A stretch of DNA of 12,548 nucleotides from an uncultured Prevotellaceae bacterium (GTDB lineage Bacteria > Bacteroidota > Bacteroidia > Bacteroidales > Bacteroidaceae): assembly GCA_937915745.1 (NCBI GenBank), contig CALGGJ010000028.1:1-12548 (forward strand). Direction: 5' to 3'. Positions 1 through 6,426 of this stretch are shown here, one piece after another; the stretch's first letter is position 1; the number at the start of each line of letters is the position of its first letter. The position numbers and the translations under genes are program-made. Below the pieces are notes generated by a model. That model made no database searches. It was not told the DNA's origin and saw nothing but the letters and a program-made list of their open reading frames with translations.

Positions 1-167
1 TTTGCACCGAGGCGGTGGAGTTGACTCCCAACGGGCCGGTGGTGGCGTTGAACATACCCAAAGGACAATGGCACACGGTGAGGGCGCTGGAATCGGGCTC
101 CGTGATTCTGGAATGCAAGGATGGGGCGTATGAGCCTTTAACGGAGGGGGACATTCTCACGGTATAG
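1..167 (+). CDS. WbuC-like cupin fold protein, 3' fragment
   Basis: This is the C-terminal part of a gene that begins before the window; the reading frame starts at base 3 and ends with TAG at 165-167. The 54 visible residues contain VVALNIPKGQWHTVRALE, SVILECKDGAYEP and an acidic TEGDILTV end. This matches the C-terminal half of the WbuC cupin family, in which the histidine of the G-x-W-H-T/S segment helps bind metal and the following strands close the beta barrel. WbuC proteins are often encoded near O-antigen or capsule genes, but their exact reaction is unknown, and no such neighbour is visible here. Codons ending in G (GTG, GCG, TTG, GGG) dominate, unlike the genes after base 1027. The family call rests on remembered motif similarity. 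Confidence 0.7.
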   Translation, partial: CTEAVELTPNGPVVALNIPKGQWHTVRALESGSVILECKDGAYEPLTEGDILTV

Positions 168-331
168 TTCAAGGTCGCACTGACTTAAGTGAAGCCTAAC
201 AACCAAACGACCAAACAAAAACAGGCCGGATAACCAAACAAAACAGAGCCATAGAACTGAAAAACCGAAAGTTGAAAACGGTGGTGAGGCATCCAATTAA
301 GTAAGCCTCTCAGCTATACTGATTTAGAAAA

Positions 332-565
332 ATGACACAGGACAAGCTCTGGCTACAGAAATACAACGAAGTGACGGATTTCATCGAGAAGAACAAGAGG
401 AATCCGTCGAAGTATAATTCTGAGGAAAGGGGGCGGTACTGTAATTGGTTGAAGCATCAGCGGAAATTGTTTCATGCCGGAGAGATGAATCCGGAGCGGG
501 TGGAGAAGTTCCGGGAGCTGCTGGGGTTGATGGAGCGGCATCGGCATAAGAACCAGTATGAATGA
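332..565 (+). CDS. small helicase-associated (HA) domain protein
   Basis: The 77-residue protein contains WLQKYNEVTDFIEKNKRNPS near the N-terminus, then GRYCNWLKHQRKLFHAGEM and a C-terminal helix ending HKNQYE. The pattern W-x-x-x-Y-N-E-V-x-x-F-I, N-P-S and W-L-x-x-Q-R-K-L is that of the helicase-associated domain (PF03457), a small three-helix, probably nucleic-acid-binding unit normally found in tandem after DEAD/DEAH helicase domains in Bacteroidetes proteins. Here it stands alone as one copy, with no helicase beside it. The ATG at 332 is the only sensible start; no Shine-Dalgarno is seen, as is usual for this phylum. A 6-bp hairpin (GGAGAC, loop GAT, GTCTCC) lies at 570-584 just after the stop. 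All eight arginine codons are CGG or AGG, unlike later genes. Function unknown; DNA or RNA binding is an inference. Confidence 0.7.
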   Translation: MTQDKLWLQKYNEVTDFIEKNKRNPSKYNSEERGRYCNWLKHQRKLFHAGEMNPERVEKFRELLGLMERHRHKNQYE

Positions 566-569
566 AGAC

Positions 570-584
570 GGAGACGATGTCTCC
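570..584. other. Short hairpin after the HA-domain gene
   Basis: GGAGAC (570-575) and GTCTCC (579-584) form a perfect 6-bp stem around GAT, five bases after the stop codon. No T run follows, so it is at best a weak terminator or a 3' end protector. Confidence 0.4.
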
Positions 585-615
585 TCTGGGTGGCAAAAGG
601 GGTGGAAATGTGTTT

Positions 616-869
616 AACCCAAATCGGCCGTTAGCGTTTTGGGGGTTTTCGGGGTATGCACGGATAATGGAGAATAGACACGTGTGTATATAGGCTTGAG
701 GGTTCGTCAATATACGTACGGGCCTGAAGCTGTATTTCTTCGCCGTCGTGCGTATATACGTGACGCCGGTTATGTGGGTATAGATGCAATATGATGGAGG
801 GTCGCTCCTGTCGTTTGCGGTGCAAAGTCACGACATTGCGTATAGGCAAGTCGGCCGATTTGAGAGGGT
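616..869. repeat. Inverted-repeat-bounded intergenic unit, degenerate
   Basis: The left end reads AACCCAAATCGGCCGTTAGC (616-635). The right end contains GGCCGATTTGAGAGGGT (853-869). AAATCGGCC (621-629) and GGCCGATTT (853-861) are exact reverse complements, and ACCC/GGGT lie just outside. The left end is almost the reverse complement of the right end of the element at 6427-6690 (CGCTAATGACCGATTTGGGT), differing at two of about 20 bases. Total length (254) is close to that element (264), but the interior sequence looks unrelated. It may be a decayed member of the same family, or two end motifs attracted to similar sites. Confidence 0.4.
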
Positions 870-875
870 CGCCAA

Positions 876-978
876 GATGAAGCCCTTCCTGACTACCCAT
901 ACGTACTCCCTCCGTAAGGAGGAGGGAGTAGTATGAGGGGGTAGTCAGGAAGGTGACTTCATCGGGCGATTTTTTTTT
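876..978 (+). terminator. Long interrupted hairpin with T run
   Basis: Three nested paired blocks are visible: GATGAAG (876-882) with CTTCATC (957-963); CTTCCTGACTACCC (885-898) with GGGTAGTCAGGAAG (939-952), 14 bp perfect; and TACTCCCTCC (904-913) with GGAGGGAGTA (921-930), 10 bp perfect around a 7-base loop. Nine T residues follow at 970-978. This is a strong rho-independent terminator shape for plus-strand transcripts, though it lies 310 bases after the HA gene stop. On the minus strand it lies downstream of the prolyl-tRNA editing gene, but no T run follows in that direction. Confidence 0.5.
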
Positions 979-1026
979 CGAACAGGGTTAGCGGTCGGCG
1001 TGGAGCGGAGCTCGCACGGATAGCGG

Positions 1027-1518
1027 TCAGTACAGCTCAATCCATTCGTAGGTGTTGCCGGTGGTGTCCATGTAGCGTATGAAGTCGGACTGCAGGATGT
1101 TGAGCGAAGCACGGCTGTCGTTGGGATGGAACGAGAGGTGTGTGTAGTTCTGCAAGTTGCTGTCGAGGAACACATGTACGTGGTGGCCGGTGTCGTTGAG
1201 CAGTCCGAATGGGCTGACTGAGCCTGGGCGTAGTCCGAGGTAGCGCATCATACGTTCGGGCGAGGCGAATGAGAGTTTGCCTTGGTGCAGACGTTGCTCG
1301 AGCGAGTGTATGTCGAGGTTCTGGTCGGCCTGGAAGACGACGAGGTAATGACGGTTGCCCTTGTGGTTGCGGAAGAAGAGGTTCTTGCAGTGTGTGCCGG
1401 GCAGGTGACCCCAGTACCGGCGACCGATTTCGATGGTGTCGGCAGCCGGATGCTCGGTATATGTGAAGGTGATGCCGAGACGGTCTAACGTGTCATATAC
1501 TATCTGTTGTCCTATCAT
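1027..1518 (-). CDS. YbaK/ProX-like prolyl-tRNA deacylase
   Basis: The 163-residue protein has the size and motifs of the stand-alone YbaK/EbsC (prolyl-tRNA synthetase-associated) family, which hydrolyses Ala-tRNAPro or related mischarged tRNAPro in the cytoplasm. Visible features are the N-terminal helix with FTYTEHPAADTIE, the segment GTHCKNLFFRN with the conserved catalytic-type lysine at position 45, the HYLVVFQADQNLD strand, and the SVSPFGLLND loop, which is typical of the ProX/PrdX branch. The C-terminal strand block contains SFHPNDSRASLNI. The ATG at 1518 lies 37 bases after the stop of the aldo/keto reductase, so the two are probably cotranscribed from 2943-2974. The protein is full length with no odd residues. 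I am confident of the family, less so of the exact mischarged substrate. Confidence 0.85.
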   Translation of the reverse strand: MIGQQIVYDTLDRLGITFTYTEHPAADTIEIGRRYWGHLPGTHCKNLFFRNHKGNRHYLVVFQADQNLDIHSLEQRLHQGKLSFASPERMMRYLGLRPGSVSPFGLLNDTGHHVHVFLDSNLQNYTHLSFHPNDSRASLNILQSDFIRYMDTTGNTYEWIELY

Positions 1519-1555
1519 GTGGCAACGAGGAGCCGTGGGTCCGACCGTGGCTTGC

Positions 1556-2905
1556 TCAGCTCTTTTTCTGGAGTGTCTCGACGATACGTGTCAGCTGGTT
1601 AGGGATACGTATTTGCTGTGGACATTTCGACAGACATTCCTCGCAGTCCTGGCATTGTGTGGCCCATTGTTTGGTGTCGGGCAGTGCTTTCTTATATCCG
1701 TCTTCGAACTTGGCAAATGCAGCTGCATATCCGGCATCGCTCTTGTCGGGCAGCGGCAGTATATGGTCGGTCACAGCTTCGTTGTAGTAGGCGAAGTTAC
1801 CTGGTATGTTCACGCCGAACGGACATGGCATACAGTATGAGCATGTGGTACATGGAATGGTAGGGAATCCCGACATCTGGTCGGCTATAGATGCGAGGAG
1901 TCGGTTTTCGGCATCGGTGCATGGGTCGAGCGGCGAGAAGGTCTTCACATTTTCTTCGAGGTGTTCCATACGGCTCATGCCGCTGAGGGTTGTGAGGATG
2001 TTGGTGTGTGATCCCACCCAGCGGAATGCCCATCGTGCCGTACTGTCGTTAGGATGTACGGCTTTCAGCTGGTCGGCGAATTCCTGTGCCATACGTGCGA
2101 ACGCACCGCCTCGCAACGGTTCCATCACCACACATTGTATTCCCAGCTTCTCGCATTTGTCGTACAGATATTCGGCATCGGCATCGCTACGGCGGCCGCC
2201 ACGCATCGAGGCATGTCGCCAGTCGAGGAAGTTCATCTGAATCTGGACGAAGTCCCAGTGGTACTTGGACTGATTGTCGAGCAGATAGTCGAAGTCTCTC
2301 ACATCGCCGTGATAAGAGAATCCGAGGTGTTTGATGCGTCCGGCATCACGCTCCTTAACGAGGAAGTCGAGCACGCCGTTGTCGAGGAACCGGCCTTTCA
2401 GGCTATCCATACCGCCACCGATACTGTGTAACAGGTAGTAGTCGATATAATCCACCTTCAGCCGCCTCAATGACTGCTCGTACATCTGTCTCGATGCCTC
2501 GAGCGACCACTGGCGTTGGTTCTGGTTAGACATCTTGGTTGCCACGAAGTATTTGCTGCGCGGATGGCGCGAGAGGGCATTACCCATGAGCACCTCAGAC
2601 TGTCCGCCCATATACATAGGAGCCGTGTCGAAGTAGTTCACGCCATGCTCGATGGCATAATCCACCATTTCGTTCACCTGATCCTGATTGTTTGGCAGGC
2701 GCATCATGCCGAAGCCCAAGAGCGAAATCTGCTCACCGCTGCCATGCTGCACACGATATGTCATACGGATGTCGGCCGGATTCAACGGTTTTTCTCTTGC
2801 TATCAGCCTGAAGGGTTCGAAGGCCATAAGAGCCACTGCCGACCCTGCGCCGAAACTCATGCGCCGGATAAACTCACGACGACTCATGTTTTTACTTTCG
2901 TCCAT
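1556..2905 (-). CDS. Tat-exported aldo/keto reductase with C-terminal 4Fe-4S domain
   Basis: The 449-residue protein begins with a twin-arginine-like signal, SRREFIRR at positions 8-15 followed by a short hydrophobic stretch, suggesting folded export with its cofactors. The aldo/keto reductase barrel follows: LGFGMMRLP near 63-71, then the catalytic tetrad, with D93 and Y98 in FDTAPMY, K124 in VATKMS and H160 in YYLLHS. The C-terminus carries two CxxCxxCxxxC sets, C352-C355-C358-C362 and C418-C421-C424-C428, fitting two 4Fe-4S clusters as in ferredoxin-like AKR proteins. The substrate is unknown; in this subfamily electrons probably pass between NADPH or a substrate and the clusters. It is the first gene of a two-gene minus unit with a good promoter upstream. 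The ATG at 2905 is chosen because it gives the complete signal. Confidence 0.9.
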   Translation of the reverse strand: MDESKNMSRREFIRRMSFGAGSAVALMAFEPFRLIAREKPLNPADIRMTYRVQHGSGEQISLLGFGMMRLPNNQDQVNEMVDYAIEHGVNYFDTAPMYMGGQSEVLMGNALSRHPRSKYFVATKMSNQNQRQWSLEASRQMYEQSLRRLKVDYIDYYLLHSIGGGMDSLKGRFLDNGVLDFLVKERDAGRIKHLGFSYHGDVRDFDYLLDNQSKYHWDFVQIQMNFLDWRHASMRGGRRSDADAEYLYDKCEKLGIQCVVMEPLRGGAFARMAQEFADQLKAVHPNDSTARWAFRWVGSHTNILTTLSGMSRMEHLEENVKTFSPLDPCTDAENRLLASIADQMSGFPTIPCTTCSYCMPCPFGVNIPGNFAYYNEAVTDHILPLPDKSDAGYAAAFAKFEDGYKKALPDTKQWATQCQDCEECLSKCPQQIRIPNQLTRIVETLQKKS

Positions 2906-2942
2906 ATTAGTTTAAGGTCATGTATTTTTATGATGTACGCCA

Positions 2943-2974
2943 CAAAGTTACGATAAATCTTTTATGCGACCAAA
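2943..2974 (-). promoter_or_regulatory. Bacteroidetes-type promoter for the aldo/keto reductase unit
   Basis: Read on the minus strand, TTTGG (2974-2970) is followed after 19 bases by TAACTTTG (2950-2943). This fits the Bacteroidetes primary sigma consensus of a -33 TTTG and -7 TAnnTTTG with the usual spacing. The start codon is about 37 bases further downstream. Confidence 0.75.
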
Positions 2975-3059
2975 CCTTTACCGGCTTTTTATAAATATCG
3001 GCACATATTTTTGTGTCTTACCGCATGAAGAGGGTCGTGTCGGGCGTTATTCTTGCACG

Positions 3060-3093
3060 AAAGGTGAGTCTATGGACCTAACCTGCCACCTTT
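3060..3093. other. Short inverted repeat in the divergent promoter region
   Basis: AAAGGTG (3060-3066) and CACCTTT (3087-3093) are reverse complements separated by 20 bases. They lie between the two divergent promoters and could be an operator, but seven bases is close to chance level. Confidence 0.2.
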
Positions 3094-3152
3094 ACACATA
3101 CACTTTACCATTTTTTTTGGCTTAAACTATTCCTATTATCAGCAATAATGCG

Positions 3153-3160
3153 TAACTTTG
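3153..3160 (+). promoter_or_regulatory. -7 element for the DUF486 / purM unit
   Basis: TAACTTTG matches the Bacteroidetes -7 motif TAnnTTTG and lies 23 bases before the start of the membrane protein gene. No TTTG-like -33 element is found at the usual spacing; a TTTTGG at 3115-3120 is about a dozen bases too far upstream. No other such motif is seen before purM, so this may drive the whole + unit. Confidence 0.55.
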
Positions 3161-3182
3161 CAGCATAAAAACCAACAAAACA

Positions 3183-3551
3183 GTGAAAGGAACATACACT
3201 ATACTGTTGCTCACCGCGTCGAACACGTTGATGACATTCGCATGGTACGGCAACCTGTTGCTGCGCCAGCACCACATAAGCGACTCGTGGCCAATGCCCC
3301 TGGTCATACTCTTGTCGTGGCTAGTGGCCGGATTGGAATACTGCCTCCTCATCCCAGCCAATTCGATAGGCTCCGACATCAACGGAGGGCCCTACTCGCT
3401 CATGCAGCTGAAGGTGATACAAGAGGTTATCTCGGTAAGCGTATTCACCGTGATCGTCATGATGTGCTTCCAGGGACAACACCTCCACTGGAACCACGTG
3501 ACCGCATTCCTCTGCCTCGTCGCAGCTGTCTGCCTCGTGTTTTGGAAGTAG
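3183..3551 (+). CDS. DUF486 small membrane protein (DMT superfamily)
   Basis: The 122-residue protein has four hydrophobic stretches at roughly 5-25, 38-58, 76-94 and 104-121, as expected for the DUF486 (PF04342) family of small inner-membrane proteins related to drug/metabolite transporters. Diagnostic segments are SNTLMTFAWYGNLL, SWLVAGLEYCLLIPANSIGS and LKVIQEVISVSVFTV. The transported substrate, if any, is unknown. The start is a GTG at 3183; no upstream in-frame ATG extends it, and the N-terminus then aligns naturally with the family. The TAG stop at 3549-3551 is followed 11 bases later by an 18-bp tandem repeat that continues in the same frame. Length is normal, so the stop appears genuine. 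Confidence 0.85.
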   Translation: MKGTYTILLLTASNTLMTFAWYGNLLLRQHHISDSWPMPLVILLSWLVAGLEYCLLIPANSIGSDINGGPYSLMQLKVIQEVISVSVFTVIVMMCFQGQHLHWNHVTAFLCLVAAVCLVFWK

Positions 3552-3562
3552 AAGACTACCAT

Positions 3563-3778
3563 AAAGGCTAGTCGAACTAGAAAGGCTAGTCGAACTGGAA
3601 AGGCTAGTCGAACTGGAAAGGCTAGTCGAACTGGAAAGACTAGTCGAACTGGAAAGGCTAGTCGAACTAGAAAGGCTAGTCGAACTAGAAAGGCTAGTTG
3701 AACTAGAAAGGCTAGTCGAACTAGAAAAGCTAGTCGAACTAGAAAGGCTAGTCGAACTGGAAAGGCCAGTCGAACTGG
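3563..3778 (+). repeat. Twelve-copy 18-bp tandem repeat, hairpin-forming
   Basis: Exactly 12 contiguous units of consensus AAAGGCTAGTCGAACTAG run with no insertion or deletion. Each unit holds CTAGT, a 3-base CGA loop, and ACTAG or ACTGG, a 5-bp stem. Units 2-5 and 11 have ACTGG (a G-U pair in RNA). Unit 12 has CCAGT with ACTGG, restoring full pairing. Unit 8 alters only the loop (TGA), while units 5 and 10 alter only the AAAGG spacer. An alternative register pairs the ACTRG of one unit with the CTAGT of the next. The array lies between the DUF486 stop and purM, 47 bases before the purM start, and so is probably in their shared transcript. Confidence 0.97.
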
Positions 3779-3825
3779 AAACGTCAAGAAACAAATAATG
3801 CTTAACCGCAACCTTCTCTAAATAT

Positions 3826-4995
3826 ATGATTTCCAATCAACGCTATATGATGCGCGGCGTGAGTGCCGCCAAGGAAGATGTGCACAACGCCATACGCAAC
3901 ATCGACAAAGGACTCTATCCGCAGGCCTTCTGCAAGATCATACCCGACATTCTTGGCGGCGACCCCGACTACTGCAACATAATGCATGCCGACGGAGCCG
4001 GAACGAAATCGAGCCTTGCCTACATGTACTGGCGCGAGACAGGCGACCTGTCGGTATGGCCAGGCATAGCACAAGACGCACTCATCATGAACACCGATGA
4101 CCTGCTCTGTGTGGGAGCTACCGACGGCATACTCGTCAGCTCGACCATAGGCCGCAACAAGATGCTCATACCGGGCGAAGTAATAAGCGCCATCATCAGT
4201 GGCACCGACCGCCTTATGGCACAGCTGCGCGACATGGGAATAGGCATCTACGGCACGGGAGGCGAGACAGCCGATGTGGGCGACCTCGTCAGGACCGTCA
4301 TCGTCGATTCCACCGTCACCTGCCGCATGCGACGTGCCGACGTGATAGACAACGCACGCATACAGCCAGGCGACGTGATTGTGGGTCTGAGCAGCACCGG
4401 ACAAGCAACCTACGAACATCAGTACAACGGTGGAATGGGCAGCAACGGACTCACCTCGGCACGCCACGACATGTTTGGCAAATACCTGGCCGAACGATAT
4501 CCCGAAAGCTACGACCACGCGATGCCCGATGAACTGGTATATAGCGGCAGCTACCGCCTGACCGACCCCGTAGAAGGCACACCCGTCAATGCCGGACAAC
4601 TCGTGCTGTCGCCCACACGGACCTACGCACCGGTCATACGACGCATGCTCGACCACATGCGACCACAGATACACGGAATGGTACACTGCACCGGAGGCGC
4701 ACAAACCAAAGTACTGCACTTCGTCGGCGACAACTGCCATGTCGTCAAAGACAACCTCTTCCCTATCCCACCCCTTTTCCGCGCCATACAAAAACAAAGC
4801 CAGACCGACTGGAGCGAGATGTACCGAGTGTTCAACATGGGCCACCGCATGGAAATATACGTAAGCCCCGAAGATGCAGCGCAGGTAATCGACATAAGCC
4901 GCTCATTCAATATCGACGCACAAGTCGTGGGACACATAGACGAAGGGCCACGCAGCCTCACCATAAAGAGCGAAGCAGGAGAATTCAATTACTGA
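3826..4995 (+). CDS. purM: Phosphoribosylformylglycinamidine cyclo-ligase (AIR synthase)
   Basis: The 389-residue protein catalyses the ATP-dependent ring closure of FGAM to AIR, the fifth step of de novo purine synthesis, in the cytoplasm. The N-terminal block SNQRYMMRGVSAAKEDVHNA and the core HADGAGTKSSLAYMYW (H54 onward) are typical of the longer Bacteroidetes PurM. Further motifs are NTDDLLCVGAT, GRNKMLIPGEV, GTGGETADVGDLVRT (about 143-157), GLSSTGQATY and, in the C-terminal domain, HCTGGAQTKVL (from H287). No catalytic segment is missing. The start at 3826 gives the usual N-terminus. There is no Shine-Dalgarno. The protease gene follows after 12 bases, so cotranscription is likely. The tandem repeat just upstream would sit in the leader or intercistronic region. 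Confidence 0.93.
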   Translation: MISNQRYMMRGVSAAKEDVHNAIRNIDKGLYPQAFCKIIPDILGGDPDYCNIMHADGAGTKSSLAYMYWRETGDLSVWPGIAQDALIMNTDDLLCVGATDGILVSSTIGRNKMLIPGEVISAIISGTDRLMAQLRDMGIGIYGTGGETADVGDLVRTVIVDSTVTCRMRRADVIDNARIQPGDVIVGLSSTGQATYEHQYNGGMGSNGLTSARHDMFGKYLAERYPESYDHAMPDELVYSGSYRLTDPVEGTPVNAGQLVLSPTRTYAPVIRRMLDHMRPQIHGMVHCTGGAQTKVLHFVGDNCHVVKDNLFPIPPLFRAIQKQSQTDWSEMYRVFNMGHRMEIYVSPEDAAQVIDISRSFNIDAQVVGHIDEGPRSLTIKSEAGEFNY

Positions 4996-5007
4996 CAAAA
5001 TAAACCA

Positions 5008-6426
5008 ATGAAACCAACACGAACCATGAATGCCAAGAAAAGCCTACTGATTGCAACCATTGCAATAGCATCGGTCAGCGCGCCGGCCCAGGATGCACCG
5101 ACGCCATATTACAACTACCGTGTACAACTAGCCGACAAGGCAGGTACAGAATACAGCATACACCACCCCGAGCAATTCCTCTCTGAGCGGTCGCTGTCAC
5201 GTCGCCAGCGTCAGGGCATCCGGATAGACCAGACCGACCTGCCCGTATCGGCCACTTACCTGCAGCAGTTGCGCGAAGCCGGAGCCGAAGTGATACTGAC
5301 AAGCAAATGGCAGAACACCGTCCTGGTGGGTACCTCCGACACACTGCTTGCCGAGCGCATCGCATCGATGCCATTCGTGACAGCCGTGCGCAAAGTGTCG
5401 GCCTACGAAAAGAAACAGAAACGCAACAACAAGAACGGCATCGACCGCACGTATGAGGTAGCCAAGGTTGCTCCTAACCTAACAGGCAGCAGCTACCGCA
5501 ATGCCCTTACGCAGATTGCACAACTCAACGGCATAGCCATGCACGGAGCCGGATTCCGTGGCGAAGGCATGGTGATGGCCATAATCGACAGCGGCTTCTT
5601 CAATGTCGATGTCATCCCGTCGTTTGCCAACACCAAGATACTGGGTTATAAAGACTTTGTCGATCCCGATGCCGACATATTCGCCGAAAGCTCGCATGGT
5701 ACGCTGGTACTTTCGTGCATCGGTGCCAACAACCCCGGATGGTATATAGGCACTGCACCCGAGGCCTCGTTCTGGCTCATACGGTCGGAAGACTTCTACA
5801 GCGAGCAACTGGTAGAGGAAGACAACTGGTGTGCCGCAGTTGAGTTTGCCGACAGCGTGGGAGCAGACGTAATCAATTCCTCGCTGGGATACATCAAATT
5901 CGACAACACAGCCGACAACCTAACCCACGAAGAACTTAACGGAGCCAGTCACATCAACTCCCGACAGGCATCGATGATTGCATCGAAAGGTATGATACTA
6001 TGCAACAGCGCAGGCAACGAGGGCAGAGGCGAATGGGTGAAGATTGGCACCCCTGCCGATGCTACCGACATACTGGCCGTAGGCGCCATAACCGCCAGCA
6101 TGGAGATTGCGCCGTTCTCATCACGCGGATATTCCGTCGATGGACGCATAAAGCCCGATGTGGTTGCCATGGGTGAACGTGCAGCCGTAATCAATGCACT
6201 GGGATATCTCTCCTATGCTGACGGCACATCATTTGCATCACCAATACTAAGCGGCATGGTGACATGCCTGTGGCAGGCACTGCCATGGATGGATGCCTAT
6301 GAGATAATGGACCTCGTGCGCCGCAGCGGCGACCGCTACCAAACACCCGATGAGACCTTCGGCTACGGACTGCCCGACTTCTTCCATGCCTACACCATGG
6401 GCCTCATGCAAAAATACACGAAATAG
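5008..6426 (+). CDS. Exported S8 family serine protease (subtilisin-like)
   Basis: The 472-residue protein has an N-terminal signal sequence (basic start, then LLIATIAIASVSAPAQ), a propeptide-like region to about 140 ending in a lysine-rich segment, and a subtilase domain. The catalytic triad is complete: D194 in AIIDSGFF, H230 in SSHGTLV and S408 in DGTSFASP. The oxyanion asparagine is N337 in NSAGNEG. The protein ends soon after the catalytic domain, without an obvious C-terminal sorting domain, so it is probably periplasmic or anchored by other means; this is uncertain. Two starts are possible, ATG 5008 and ATG 5026; the second gives a more usual signal peptide (MNAKKSLL). It follows purM by 12 bases and is probably cotranscribed, an unusual pairing. 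The stop abuts the inverted-repeat element at 6427. Confidence 0.9.
   Translation: MKPTRTMNAKKSLLIATIAIASVSAPAQDAPTPYYNYRVQLADKAGTEYSIHHPEQFLSERSLSRRQRQGIRIDQTDLPVSATYLQQLREAGAEVILTSKWQNTVLVGTSDTLLAERIASMPFVTAVRKVSAYEKKQKRNNKNGIDRTYEVAKVAPNLTGSSYRNALTQIAQLNGIAMHGAGFRGEGMVMAIIDSGFFNVDVIPSFANTKILGYKDFVDPDADIFAESSHGTLVLSCIGANNPGWYIGTAPEASFWLIRSEDFYSEQLVEEDNWCAAVEFADSVGADVINSSLGYIKFDNTADNLTHEELNGASHINSRQASMIASKGMILCNSAGNEGRGEWVKIGTPADATDILAVGAITASMEIAPFSSRGYSVDGRIKPDVVAMGERAAVINALGYLSYADGTSFASPILSGMVTCLWQALPWMDAYEIMDLVRRSGDRYQTPDETFGYGLPDFFHAYTMGLMQKYTK

Larger units (their letters stand above)
566..1026. other. 461-base non-coding gap between convergent genes
   Basis: I see no credible gene here. 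Open frames on the minus strand (631-900 and 381-710) show no family resemblance, and 381-710 overlaps the HA gene. The gap holds a short hairpin at 570-584, a unit bounded by inverted motifs at 616-869, an imperfect inverted repeat (706-721 against 743-764), and a very long hairpin with a T run at 876-978. The sequence TAGCGGTC occurs twice, at 989-996 and 1021-1028. Confidence 0.6.

Noticed and set aside
209..246. Near-repeat of ACCAAACAAAA followed by CAG in the cupin-HA gap
   Set aside because: Two copies of a low-complexity A/C-rich string in an A-rich intergenic region; likely chance.
815..832. Minus-strand promoter-like sequence TGACTTTGC
   Set aside because: It misses the conserved TA of the -7 motif, has no clear -33 element, and leads to no gene.
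631..900. Minus-strand 89-codon open frame in the 566-1026 gap
   Set aside because: No recognisable motif. It starts inside the long hairpin at 876-963 and overlaps the inverted-repeat unit.
3563..3778. CRISPR array
   Set aside because: The units are directly adjacent with no unique spacers, the 18-bp period is too short, and no cas gene is present.
3321..3836. Minus-strand open frames across the 18-bp array, giving SSSTSL or RLAFLV repeats
   Set aside because: They arise because the 18-bp unit has no stop in those frames. They overlap DUF486 and end in antisense sequence, and no signal for translation is visible.
3802..4845. Long minus-strand open frame of 347 codons across purM
   Set aside because: It is a shadow of purM, which has all family motifs on the plus strand. 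The antisense translation is rich in A, V, H and Y and shows no known motif.
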